Positions 27,678-36,232 are shown, counted from the stretch's first letter. The stretch: DNA of 64,000 nt from Candidatus Ligilactobacillus avistercoris (GCA_019119415.1 DWXB01000011.1:1-64000); one strand, 5' to 3'. Numbers and translations are program-made. Notes: generated by a model from the sequence alone, not told the origin.

Positions 27678-28241
27678 ATGTCACGCCGGATTGCCCTGCA
27701 GACCCGTCAGTGGATTATTGACGCCCTCCTAGAGCTACTTGCCAACGAACCGTTTTCACAAATGTCAGTTGCCCAGATTTGTCACCAGGCACAGGTTTCC
27801 CGCAACACGTTTTACCGTAAGTTTGCGGATAAACGTGCTGTCGTCCAAGCCTATGCTGAACAGCTCGCCGGTGAATACGAGGACCTTGTTCAAGAAAGAA
27901 AACCCCAAACATTTAATGCATTGGTACGCCTCCCGTTTGAATTTGCGGCCCAACATCGCACTATGTTGCACCTCCTCCAACAAAATAACCTCCTTGAAGT
28001 CGTTCAGGCTGCCTTCAACCAGTTGGGCCCCCGCCTCTACACGGCCGTGGATCTTCCGTGGCACACCGTCGATTCACCGGAAGCAGTTGCAATCATGATG
28101 CAGTTTTTCACCGGTGCGTTCTGGAACGTTGTCATGCACTGGCTTGATGATTCATCCCGTTCAGTCGACGAAATGACCCAACTCGTCACGTCCGGGTTGG
28201 CTGCCGTTACGCCGTTTGTTACCGGAAAAAACAAGGGATAA
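27678..28241 (+). CDS. TetR-family transcriptional regulator
   Basis: A 187-residue repressor-type protein. The DNA-binding helix-turn-helix spans about residues 25-48 (MSVAQICHQAQVSRNTFYRKFADKRAVV), a textbook TetR N-terminus; the remainder is the ligand-binding helical domain. It is divergent from the DHA2 exporter, with 164 bases between them, so control of that exporter is likely. A loose dyad around 27541-27564 (GGTTCC to GTACC) could be the operator, but it is imperfect. The ribosome site is AGGAG. Confidence 0.85.
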   Translation: MSRRIALQTRQWIIDALLELLANEPFSQMSVAQICHQAQVSRNTFYRKFADKRAVVQAYAEQLAGEYEDLVQERKPQTFNALVRLPFEFAAQHRTMLHLLQQNNLLEVVQAAFNQLGPRLYTAVDLPWHTVDSPEAVAIMMQFFTGAFWNVVMHWLDDSSRSVDEMTQLVTSGLAAVTPFVTGKNKG

Positions 28242-28242
28242 A

Positions 28243-28276
28243 AAATGCCACCGGCGAATCCCTTCACCGGCGGCAA
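28243..28276 (-). terminator. Terminator between tetR and the CDF transporter
   Basis: Minus strand TGCCGCCGGTG-loop-CGCCGGTGGCA is followed by TTTTTT, serving the CDF gene. The same stem begins two bases after the tetR stop and may act both ways. Confidence 0.85.
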
Positions 28277-28301
28277 TCAACGCACTCTCCACAATATTTA
28301 A

Positions 28302-29297
28302 CTATTCGTCTTCGGCGGGAACAAAAACCACACGCGTGTCCGCGACGTTAAACTGGCTGCTCAACTGGCGTTTTATGGTAGCAGCAATCCGGGCGGTCTC
28401 CAAAACCGTCAGTTTCCCGGCGACGGCAACCGTACAGTCGACGATTATTACCCCACCGTTATAGTGGGCCGCCACCCCCAACACCCGCTGAACTGCTGGT
28501 TGGGCAGCAATCACCCGCCGGTACTTCCGTTCTTCGTGCGGATTGAAGTACCCCACCAAATTAAGGCTACTTTCAGCAAAAACCTGAATCCCCGCAATTA
28601 AGACAAACGCCCCAACAATGACACTCGCAAGGGCATCGCCCCACCGCAGGCGAAACGTTGTCATTAACCAGATCGCAACCAACGTTCCCAGACTTGTGAG
28701 GGCATCCCCCAGACTGTCCTTGGCAGAGGCACGTAAAGCAGCGCTTCCCGTCTTTTTTCCGATTAACGAGTTGACGAGGTAGATTATCAAAATCAGACCG
28801 GTTGAGATTGCCGCCCCCACCATTCCGATCGGTTGCGGGATTCGCTGGGTGCGAAAACCAACCAACCCGTGTAAGCCATCGCCGATAACCTTAAGGGCAA
28901 TCATGATCATTAGGATTCCCGTAATGAGGGTAAAGACGGTTTCAATTCCGAAGCGAAGCAACTGGGCCCGCTTGCGGTTATAAAAGCTGTCTTGCCGGTC
29001 AAGCGGTGCCCCAAGCAGGTCGTTATCATCGTCATCATCGTTATCAGTCGCAATGTGGACTCCCGTAAGCAACAAAACCGTCGAAAACGTTCCCGTGAGG
29101 TTATTAAAGGCGTCCGCTTTTAACACTTCCGCCCCACTTTTTAGCGCAAGCAGGTATTCAACCAAGAAAATCACGCCGTAAATCACCACGTTGAACACTA
29201 ACCCGACAGTGACGGCCCGGTACTTGGTAAACTGTTGTTTCTCAACCCGTTGCCAGTCCTGTTTCTCTTCATCCTTGCGATCCACACGATCACCCAC
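28302..29297 (-). CDS. Cation diffusion facilitator (CDF) transporter with acidic loop
   Basis: A metal-ion:H+ antiporter of about 331 residues with six membrane segments and a C-terminal cytoplasmic domain. Metal-site helices are seen as KADAFNNLTG and SAKDSLGDALTSLG, with Asp/Asn in place of the His of many Zn-type members, which would fit Mn or Fe specificity. The loop after helix 2 holds an Asp-rich run (DNDDDDDND). The ATG at 29330 lies inside the terminator stem of the upstream gene and lacks a ribosome site; GTG at 29297 after AAGGGAG is chosen instead, though its spacing is short. Confidence 0.78.
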   Translation of the reverse strand: MGDRVDRKDEEKQDWQRVEKQQFTKYRAVTVGLVFNVVIYGVIFLVEYLLALKSGAEVLKADAFNNLTGTFSTVLLLTGVHIATDNDDDDDNDLLGAPLDRQDSFYNRKRAQLLRFGIETVFTLITGILMIMIALKVIGDGLHGLVGFRTQRIPQPIGMVGAAISTGLILIIYLVNSLIGKKTGSAALRASAKDSLGDALTSLGTLVAIWLMTTFRLRWGDALASVIVGAFVLIAGIQVFAESSLNLVGYFNPHEERKYRRVIAAQPAVQRVLGVAAHYNGGVIIVDCTVAVAGKLTVLETARIAATIKRQLSSQFNVADTRVVFVPAEDE

Positions 29298-29321
29298 TTT
29301 CTCCCTTAAAGCCTCACGATA

Positions 29322-29352
29322 AAGGGCCATCCGAAATTCCGAATGGCCCTTA
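29322..29352 (-). terminator. Terminator of the anchored-protein gene, overlapping the CDF reading frame
   Basis: Minus strand AAGGGCCAT-loop-ATGGCCCTT followed by TAT, starting four bases after the stop of the upstream gene. The 3' arm contains the ATG that could otherwise start the CDF protein. Confidence 0.7.
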
Positions 29353-29356
29353 CCCG

Positions 29357-29833
29357 TTAATTATTGTCAACCCGTAAGAACGTTGTCTTCCGGTTAACCT
29401 TTCCCTGCCCCGCCTTCGCGATTTGGTAGGTGAAGCTCCGGGACGTAAACTTGCTCTTCGTCGCTAAAATAGAATTATACTGCCACTGGGAAACCTGTTT
29501 CCCGTTAATCTTCGCCAGGGTTAACTTGCTGCCCTTAGCCTTGTATTCCCACTTGGCGTTCTTGGACTGCTTAGCGTACGCCTGGTTAAACGCCGTCTGG
29601 CTCTGGTCCGCATTCTTAGCGGCTGCTTCAGTACTACTGAGTACAACCCTATTTCCTTGCGGTGCAAACGTCAGGTACAGCACCTTATCCCCCGAAACGC
29701 TTTGGTACCGGTAAACATGCCCCGGAACATCCTGCGCCACCGCATGACTCATGTGGTAGTAGGTCCCACCACATATCACGATGACTAATGCAACCACAAT
29801 CCCAATGATTGTCCACTTTTTCTTCTTTGTCAT
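29357..29833 (-). CDS. Small membrane-anchored extracytoplasmic protein, unknown function
   Basis: A 158-residue protein with a basic N-terminus (MTKKKK) and one hydrophobic segment (residues 7-22), then a soluble domain rich in Lys, Gln, Ser and Ala. There is no lipobox Cys, so it is probably an uncleaved anchor facing outward. I recognise no domain. It starts 22 bases after the LysM gene and probably shares its transcript, suggesting a cell-surface role. The ribosome site is GGGAGG. Confidence 0.6.
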   Translation of the reverse strand: MTKKKKWTIIGIVVALVIVICGGTYYHMSHAVAQDVPGHVYRYQSVSGDKVLYLTFAPQGNRVVLSSTEAAAKNADQSQTAFNQAYAKQSKNAKWEYKAKGSKLTLAKINGKQVSQWQYNSILATKSKFTSRSFTYQIAKAGQGKVNRKTTFLRVDNN

Positions 29834-29855
29834 TTGTTAGCCAACCTCCCGCTGA

Positions 29856-31076
29856 TTAATCGTCGTCATCGTCGTTGTTTTGATCATCAGCTTGCTGGTT
29901 GTTGGCCGACTGCTGCCCCTGATCATCACTGCTACTGCTGCTTGACTGGGAGGTAACGTTAAAGTTGACGTTAAACCCGTTGTCATCGCTACTGATGGTA
30001 ATCTGGACGTTATCAGCATTCTTCAGGTCATCTAGTTTGTTATCACTCTTCAACCGCTTAATAATCTTATCAGCCAACTTCTGGGCGTTCTTGTCAGCCA
30101 TCTTCGTTGACTTCAGCGTGAAGTTCTGGTCGTTGTCGTACAGCTGGGTGGTGTTTCCGTTTGAAGAGCTTGAAGAACTTGAGGAATCGTTATCGTCACT
30201 GTAACTGGTAAAGTTGATGGATGAGTTTCCACCATCGTTATTCAGGTCCTGGTTAATGTCATCCTGCACCTTGTTTTCAAAATCCGTCGTACTCATCGTT
30301 GATGAACTAGAGGCATCGTTTTGGTTGTTAATGTCATCGTTCGACTTGGCGGTGTCTGCCTTGCTGTTTCCGGCCGGTTGGTTATTAGTATCAGTGTCGT
30401 CATTAACCGGCTTGTTGGAGCTAACCGCTGGGCTTTGCGCCTGCTGGCTACTTGCCACGTTATCAGCAGACTTAGCTGAAGCTAACCCTTCCTTCGCAGA
30501 ACTTGGAGCTTCGTACTCAGTCTTACTATTACTGTTGTTGCTGTCGTTTCCGTTATCGTTATTATCATCGTTTCCTACCACGTTGTTCGTAATCCGCACG
30601 TGGTTGTTGTCCCCGAAGTGGAAGAAGTTAACCGAGTTGTCCGTGTAGTTAATCGTCACCCGTGTCTGCGCAACCTGGTTTCCATTCCCGTAAATGTTCC
30701 AGTTAGCCGGTGCACTGCCATCCCGGTTTAGGATCAACACGTCGCCCGCATAAATCAGGTTAATGTTGTGGATGTTGTTATCGTAAGCAATCTTCTGGAC
30801 CGGGATACCCGTTGCAGCTGAAATTCCTGAGAGGGTGTCCCCCCACTGGATCACGTACCGCGTTCCGTTAAGGTTGTTGACGTCAATGTGCTGAGACTGC
30901 ATGTTCTGACTAATCTTAGCCGGTGAGTTTGCAACCCAGTTTGTAATATCAGCACTGTCAGCGTTGTTTTGCTGGGAGTAAAAACCATCAGCTAACGTGT
31001 GGGCCGGCCGAATAGCAAACGGTGCTAGCAACGAGGCTGCCATGAATGAGGCAGCTAAAATTCGCTTTTTATTCAT
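29856..31076 (-). CDS. Secreted LysM-domain protein with long Asn/Asp/Ser-rich tail
   Basis: A 406-residue exported protein. A signal peptide covers about residues 1-29, ending near AHTLA. One LysM domain (YVIQWGDTLSGISAATGIPVQ and following, residues about 74-117) should bind peptidoglycan. The remainder is low complexity, dominated by Asn, Asp, Ser and Gln, and ends in five Asp. No catalytic domain and no LPXTG sorting motif are present. It is probably a wall-associated protein held by LysM. The ribosome site is AAAGGAGTG. Confidence 0.8.
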   Translation of the reverse strand: MNKKRILAASFMAASLLAPFAIRPAHTLADGFYSQQNNADSADITNWVANSPAKISQNMQSQHIDVNNLNGTRYVIQWGDTLSGISAATGIPVQKIAYDNNIHNINLIYAGDVLILNRDGSAPANWNIYGNGNQVAQTRVTINYTDNSVNFFHFGDNNHVRITNNVVGNDDNNDNGNDSNNSNSKTEYEAPSSAKEGLASAKSADNVASSQQAQSPAVSSNKPVNDDTDTNNQPAGNSKADTAKSNDDINNQNDASSSSTMSTTDFENKVQDDINQDLNNDGGNSSINFTSYSDDNDSSSSSSSSNGNTTQLYDNDQNFTLKSTKMADKNAQKLADKIIKRLKSDNKLDDLKNADNVQITISSDDNGFNVNFNVTSQSSSSSSDDQGQQSANNQQADDQNNDDDDD

Positions 31077-31108
31077 TAATAAACACTCCTTTTCTATGTA
31101 CGGTTGTA

Positions 31109-31137
31109 GTCTATTCCTTTCGGCCTGAAAATGTCAA
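31109..31137 (-). promoter_or_regulatory. Promoter of the LysM operon
   Basis: TTGACA (31132-31137 on the minus strand) and TAGACT (31109-31114), 17 bases apart, 33 bases before the start codon. Confidence 0.7.
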
Positions 31138-31158
31138 TGTATCACTATCCCCAAAAAC

Positions 31159-31190
31159 TAAAAAAGATACCAGGATTTTCCCAGTATCTT
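31159..31190 (-). terminator. Terminator of the AEC-LysR unit
   Basis: Minus strand AAGATACTGGG and CCTGGTATCTT pair, followed by TTTTTT, 21 bases past the LysR stop. Confidence 0.8.
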
Positions 31191-31210
31191 CATGCCTAAA
31201 TTTAAAATGC

Positions 31211-32089
31211 CTAATCAAAACGAACCTGCTTAAGAATATCTAAGCATCTCCTTTGAGTTTCATTTGGAATAAATGACCGCCGAACAGCGAGTTTAATAAA
31301 ATAGTGAAGTTGTTCATCCTGTCGAAGATGAACTTTTCGAATGCGTGGATTTCCCTGAACAGTTACGTCCATTAAAAGGGCAATTCCTAAGTTACGCTCA
31401 ACCAAATGAGTAATCATATCCATATCACGCGCTTCATAGATAATTTTAGGGCGAAATTCGCCAAAGCTACAGTACCGCTCTAACGCACTCCGAACTAAAT
31501 GTCCTTTTCGTCTGGTGATAAAATGCTCGTTCCGCAACGTATTTGCTGTTACTGATTCATAATTACTAATTGGGTTATGCGTACTGACAATAATACTAAA
31601 ATCTTGCCGTTGTTTTCGAAGTACCTGCATATTTCGTTCTGCATCTGCCACCAATGATGAATAAACAATGGCATCTAACTTGCCTCTGGTTAGCATCCCG
31701 CGCAAATTCGCCGAATAATCGTTCACCGTATGCACACGGTCAATCAGCCCATTTTGAATAAATGCTGTTAAAATTGCGGGCATCCAGAGATTCCCCGCAA
31801 TTGTCGAGTATCCAAGCCGAAGAAGTTGGTCGCCTGCATGTCGCACCTCTTGATCGGTTTCGCTCGCCAATGAAACGATTTGCCTTGCTCGCTGATACAA
31901 AATTTTTCCTGCATCAGATGCCACGACACCACCCCGATGACGTGTTAATAATTCCGTCTCATACTGTTCAGTTAGCCTCATAATCGCCCGCGATACGGCC
32001 GGTTGCGAGATTCCATAACGTTGCGCAACTGCCGTATAACTTCCGGTTTCAATCAAACTAATATAATATTCCAAATCAGTAAGTTGCAT
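31211..32089 (-). CDS. LysR-family transcriptional regulator
   Basis: A 292-residue regulator. The winged helix-turn-helix is at the N-terminus (LEYYISLIETGSYTAVAQRYGISQPAVSRAIMRL, residues 5-38); the remaining 230 residues form the effector-binding domain. It follows an AEC permease by 27 bases and is likely co-transcribed. The divergent reductase gene is the natural target, giving a three-gene unit for use of an organic acid. The region is AT-rich relative to its surroundings. The effector is unknown. Confidence 0.85.
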   Translation of the reverse strand: MQLTDLEYYISLIETGSYTAVAQRYGISQPAVSRAIMRLTEQYETELLTRHRGGVVASDAGKILYQRARQIVSLASETDQEVRHAGDQLLRLGYSTIAGNLWMPAILTAFIQNGLIDRVHTVNDYSANLRGMLTRGKLDAIVYSSLVADAERNMQVLRKQRQDFSIIVSTHNPISNYESVTANTLRNEHFITRRKGHLVRSALERYCSFGEFRPKIIYEARDMDMITHLVERNLGIALLMDVTVQGNPRIRKVHLRQDEQLHYFIKLAVRRSFIPNETQRRCLDILKQVRFD

Positions 32090-32116
32090 CCCATCACCGA
32101 CTCTTTAAAATCCGAA

Positions 32117-33061
32117 TTACAAGCTAATTCCACGAAGAATGATAAAACACATTAATACAAAGAACGAACCAATGGTCGTTAAGAACATTGCAGACGGCAT
32201 TTCCTGCTCACCCTCACCATACTGTTGGCTAAAGATGGTTGGAAAAATCATTTGTGAAATCATCATCGTCATCGTCATTTCATTAACAAACATCCGTGAT
32301 TCTCCACACAGCATCATAATTACCATTACTGATAACGGCATAACGACTTCTTTGACAATAACATCAAACCAAACAATTCCTGAAAAGCTTGGCTTATTAA
32401 ACCAAAGAATTAATCCAATTGAAAAGAGTCCTAATCCTGCAGCTGCTTTCCCGAGCTCTTCAAAAGTCGGTGCTGCTAACGCCGGTAACCGCCAACCAAG
32501 TAACGCCGTAATCAATCCAATAAACGCTCCAATGATTACAGGCTTCTTTAACCCGTTAATTACTACCTGTCCAACGTTAACCAATAAATTATCAGTTTTC
32601 TTTGTTGTAGCTAACGTCAATGCAAACATCGTTAGTGGTAATTGGACCGCATTCATCATCAATCCCCCAATTGAAATTGCAATCGCTGCGTTTCCGGGGA
32701 ATAATGGCGTCAACAGTGCCGGCCCAACAAATAAAATTGCTGGTGTTGACAACGCAAGCGCCCGAATAATCGATAAAATGGTTGGTGAATGCAATACATA
32801 CCTACTAAAGAAGTAAACACCAAACCACCAACCGACCATCATTACAAACTCCCACATAACAATCCGCCAGTTGGCAAAAATCTTCTCTTTCGGCATTTGG
32901 TTTAATGCAAAAAACAAACTTAATGGCAACGCATAGTTCATCACGACTTTATTTAGAATCGCCGGAACCTTTTTATCAAACGATTTAATGTAGCCGCTAA
33001 AGAAACCAAACATAATTGTAAAAATAACAGGAATTAATGCAGCAATTAGCGCTTTAGCCAT
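32117..33061 (-). CDS. AEC-family transporter, second copy in the window
   Basis: A 314-residue membrane protein with about ten segments, of the same family as the permease at 1.9 kb but only distantly similar. It lies head to head with a fumarate-reductase-like gene and ahead of a LysR gene, so import of a dicarboxylate such as malate or fumarate is plausible. ATG 33061 is chosen; a GTG three codons upstream is nearer to AAAGGGA and is an alternative. Substrate is inferred from context. Confidence 0.78.
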   Translation of the reverse strand: MAKALIAALIPVIFTIMFGFFSGYIKSFDKKVPAILNKVVMNYALPLSLFFALNQMPKEKIFANWRIVMWEFVMMVGWWFGVYFFSRYVLHSPTILSIIRALALSTPAILFVGPALLTPLFPGNAAIAISIGGLMMNAVQLPLTMFALTLATTKKTDNLLVNVGQVVINGLKKPVIIGAFIGLITALLGWRLPALAAPTFEELGKAAAGLGLFSIGLILWFNKPSFSGIVWFDVIVKEVVMPLSVMVIMMLCGESRMFVNEMTMTMMISQMIFPTIFSQQYGEGEQEMPSAMFLTTIGSFFVLMCFIILRGISL

Positions 33062-33090
33062 AATATTCACGTCCCTTTGCTAATATCTGC

Positions 33091-33397
33091 AATTTAATTC
33101 CCCAACCAACTTAATAATACACGTTCGTCTCTATAATTCAATAATAATTTCACAAGTATTATCAATTATTTTTATGAGCATTAAATTCCCACTTATACTG
33201 CAATGAAAGTAATTCTGGGGCATACAAATTACTAATATTCATTTTAAAATAACATTCTTGCATAACTTTGTTTTTTCGTTCACTATAACGAGCTAATCAC
33301 TTTTTCGCTTTTCCTTGATATTAATGCGTTTAAAAAAAAACGTTTGCATTTATTTTTACCGTGTATATAATCAGCCCCGTAATTTAATTCCCCAACC
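33091..33397. repeat. Direct repeat at both ends of the AEC/reductase intergenic region
   Basis: The 17-base sequence aatttaattccccaacc occurs at 33091-33107 and again at 33381-33397, same orientation. One copy lies in the leader of each divergent gene. A binding site for the LysR protein is possible but not shown. The rest of the intergenic region is AT-rich and holds the reductase promoter. Confidence 0.75.
33335..33371 (+). promoter_or_regulatory. Promoter of the reductase gene overlapped by a cre-like site
   Basis: TTTGCA (33343-33348) and TATAAT (33366-33371) are exactly 17 bases apart. The sequence AAAAAACGTTTGCA (33335-33348) matches 12 of 14 positions of the cre pattern TGAAAACGTTTGCA and covers the -35, where CcpA would repress. 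Confidence 0.7.
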
Positions 33398-33427
33398 CTA
33401 AAAACATGAATGAAGGTCGTGTTACTA

Positions 33428-35788
33428 ATGAAATACGTTGCAATTGTTGGAACAAACGCAGCTAAATCATACAACCGAAAACTACTGCATTTTATGCGTG
33501 ACCATTTTGCTAATAAGGCCACCATTGAAGTTCAAGAAATTGTGGATTTTCCCCTCTTCAACGAAGATACCTCCGAATTACCGCAAATCGTGGTTGACTT
33601 AGCTAACAAAATCAAGGAAGCAGATGGTGTTATTTTCGGGGTTCCCGAATATGATCATAGTATTCCAGCAGCACTTAAAAGCGTGATTGAATGGTTATCC
33701 AATGATATCCATCCACTTACTGATAAACCAATTATGATTGTAGGAACTTCACTAGGAAGTCTTGGAACCTCACGTGCCCAGGATACATTTAGAAATATCC
33801 TCAATGCTCCTGGAGTTGATGCGTGTGTTCTCTACAGTAATGAATTTCTTCTTGGACACGCTGCAGACCAATTCGATCACCAAGGAAATTTAAAAAATGA
33901 ACAGACCATTAATTTTCTTGACCAATGTTTTGACAATTTTCAAACCTTTGTCAAAAAGCAAGCAGGAAAGGCCAGCCTTAACAACAACTGGGATCGCGCA
34001 TACGACGTAGTTATTTTGGGATTTGGTGGCGCCGGAGCAACAGCGGCACGTTTTGCAGCTGACAACGGCGCAAATGTTCTCCTTGTTGATAAGGCACCAT
34101 TTGGTCATGAAGGAGGAAATACCCGCTACTCTGCTCAACATGTTGGAATGGGACACAACGAAGACAAATTAAGGACGTACTACCACCATCTTGCAGCCCC
34201 AATGGAACTCCGCGAAGATACACTCAATACTTACGTTCATGGAATGAGTAATATCCCTTCCTACTTCAAAAAGTATCTTGGAATCACTCCGATTAGTTGG
34301 CGCAACGATATTCATCAGGGGGATCCAGTTGTTCCAAAAGACCATATGGCTGAATATCCTGAACTCCCAGGAAGTGAAACCTTTGACTTCGCCCTTGTTC
34401 ATAAACGTGATAAAGATGCCGCTTTGTGGAAGACTCTTCGGAGTAAAGTTGTTAAGCGTTCAGATAAAATTGATATCTGGCTAGATTCGCCCGCAAAACA
34501 CCTTATTCAGAACCCGGAAAACGGGGCAATCGTTGGTGTTGTAATCAACCGGAATAATCATGATTACCGAATCCTTGCGCGTAACGGGGTTGTTTTGGCA
34601 ACCGGTGGTTTTGAGAATAATCCGTCAATGGTCCAAACGTTTATTAAGCGTTCAAAACTAACCCCAATTGGAACGTTATACAACCAAGGAGACGGCATTA
34701 AGATGGCGCAGGAAGTCCGTGCCCGCCTTTGGCACATGGCTAATTACGAATCTCACGGAATCTTAGCCGGGTTAACCTTTAAGGAACAACCAAATACCCA
34801 AGGACGCCAAATTAATGGTTGGCAACAATTAAATCATGGGAGCATTTTCGTTGTTGGCGATGATGGTACTCGATACTTTGCTGAAGACCAGAAAGCACGC
34901 CATGGTCATATTTATATCCATGGCGCATGGCGTCTTCCCCTCCAACAGGAACACCCCTACCTTGTTTTTGATCAACGCCAAAAGGTCGACTTCGATAAGC
35001 AAAAAAAGGAGGAAGGTTGCCTGCCATATCCAGAATTTACGGATAAACTTGTTTCAGCCCCTACTCTTAGTGAATTGGCCGCTAAAATTAACCTCCCAGT
35101 CTCTGGGCTAGAACAAACAGTTAAGGATTTTAATGCAGCGGTTGAAAAGCAACATGATATTCTATGCGGCCGTGATCCGCAAACAATGCGGGCACTCGCT
35201 GACGGTCCGTACTACGCAATTGCGCTTGCAAGCGACGTTCTTAACACTCAAGGAGGGCCCGAACGAACTGGACAAGCGGAAATCGTTGATATTAACGGTA
35301 AGCCAATTCCTAATCTTTATGGCGCTGGTGAACTTGGCGGAATCTGTGCTAATAACTATCAAGGAGGAGGCAATCTTGCCGAATGCCTTGTTTTTGGTAA
35401 AGTTGCCGGTGAAAATGCTGCTAAGAAAAAAGAAACCTCGTACGACCAAGCAGTTACTGCAACCATTGGTAAAATTAACGATGTTTTAACTAATGAGCAA
35501 CTCTCAAACGTTCAGCTCAGTCCCCACGAATATCTGGGATCCTCTGAACAGGGAATCGGTGGGACGATCACCGTCAAAGTTAAGTATGAGAACCAACAAA
35601 TCGAAAAGATTGACGTGCTTCAACAACACGAAAGCGCTGAAATTGGACAACGGGCGATTGAAATTCTCCCCCAGCGCATGATTGATGAAAATACCGTCGA
35701 TGTTGACGCCGTTTCAGGCGCATCCTCTACCACACGAGGACTTAAGGATGCCGTTAATAAGGCAATTATGAAGGCTAACAGCAAATAA
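33428..35788 (+). CDS. Three-domain flavoprotein: NAD(P)H:FMN reductase, FAD fumarate-reductase-like and FMN-binding domains
   Basis: A 786-residue fusion. Residues about 1-180 are an NADPH-dependent FMN reductase (GVPEYDHSIPAALKSVIEWL). Residues about 195-680 are a flavocytochrome c/fumarate reductase FAD domain, with the dinucleotide motif VVILGFGGAGATAARFAADNG and ATGGFENN, GAGELGGICANNYQGGG later. The last 90 residues are an FMN_bind domain with SGASSTTRG, the motif for covalent FMN attachment by ApbE. It could pass electrons from NAD(P)H to fumarate or a similar enoate. ATG 33428 follows GAAGG; an ATG six codons earlier is an alternative. Confidence 0.85.
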   Translation: MKYVAIVGTNAAKSYNRKLLHFMRDHFANKATIEVQEIVDFPLFNEDTSELPQIVVDLANKIKEADGVIFGVPEYDHSIPAALKSVIEWLSNDIHPLTDKPIMIVGTSLGSLGTSRAQDTFRNILNAPGVDACVLYSNEFLLGHAADQFDHQGNLKNEQTINFLDQCFDNFQTFVKKQAGKASLNNNWDRAYDVVILGFGGAGATAARFAADNGANVLLVDKAPFGHEGGNTRYSAQHVGMGHNEDKLRTYYHHLAAPMELREDTLNTYVHGMSNIPSYFKKYLGITPISWRNDIHQGDPVVPKDHMAEYPELPGSETFDFALVHKRDKDAALWKTLRSKVVKRSDKIDIWLDSPAKHLIQNPENGAIVGVVINRNNHDYRILARNGVVLATGGFENNPSMVQTFIKRSKLTPIGTLYNQGDGIKMAQEVRARLWHMANYESHGILAGLTFKEQPNTQGRQINGWQQLNHGSIFVVGDDGTRYFAEDQKARHGHIYIHGAWRLPLQQEHPYLVFDQRQKVDFDKQKKEEGCLPYPEFTDKLVSAPTLSELAAKINLPVSGLEQTVKDFNAAVEKQHDILCGRDPQTMRALADGPYYAIALASDVLNTQGGPERTGQAEIVDINGKPIPNLYGAGELGGICANNYQGGGNLAECLVFGKVAGENAAKKKETSYDQAVTATIGKINDVLTNEQLSNVQLSPHEYLGSSEQGIGGTITVKVKYENQQIEKIDVLQQHESAEIGQRAIEILPQRMIDENTVDVDAVSGASSTTRGLKDAVNKAIMKANSK

Positions 35789-35801
35789 TTTGAGACTACT
35801 A

Positions 35802-35838
35802 AACAGGGGCTTACTTATCTAAGTAGGCCCCTGTTTTT
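35802..35838 (+). terminator. Terminator of the reductase gene
   Basis: AACAGGGGCTTACTT and AAGTAGGCCCCTGTT form a near-perfect stem with loop atct, then TTTT, 14 bases after the stop. Confidence 0.92.
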
Positions 35839-35887
35839 GGTGCATTAATTCTCGCCACCGCATACAGACCGCTAGTCGCTCACTAAC

Positions 35888-36232
35888 CTATCCAGCAGTC
35901 ACCATTCCTTCAATTGCCCGCCGCACACTTGCATTCAATGATAGATGATGCGCCTGGGCATATAGAGCTAGTTCATGATGCAACTGCGGGGTAACCCGAA
36001 CATTGAAACTTCCCGTATAGGATCGTTCTGGTTGCTCATGATGCGCTGCGCACTCTGCCAAATACGCGTCAACGGCGCGTTCAAAATCAGCCCTTAATTC
36101 CGTAATCGTCGTTCCTTCATACGAGATTAAACTACTCATATCTACGACCTGGCCGTATAAAACACCGTCTTCCAAAGAGTATTCAACAGAGCCATGATAC
36201 CCTTTATAACTTAAAAGTTGCTGCTTTGTCAT
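35888..36232 (-). CDS. hicB: HicB-family antitoxin
   Basis: A 114-residue antitoxin. The N-terminal part (YKGYHGSVEYSLEDGVLYGQVVDMSSLISYEG) is the HicB partial RNase H fold. The C-terminus (FNVRVTPQLHHELALYAQAHHLSLNASVRRAIEGM) is a ribbon-helix-helix DNA-binding domain, expected to repress its own operon. It overlaps hicA by four bases (ATGA), toxin first, the usual hicAB order. Confidence 0.85.
   Translation of the reverse strand: MTKQQLLSYKGYHGSVEYSLEDGVLYGQVVDMSSLISYEGTTITELRADFERAVDAYLAECAAHHEQPERSYTGSFNVRVTPQLHHELALYAQAHHLSLNASVRRAIEGMVTAG

Noticed and set aside
32139..32816. Open frame of 225 codons opposite the second AEC permease
   Set aside because: Antisense shadow of a membrane protein gene; composition is Ile/Asn-rich with no coherent fold.
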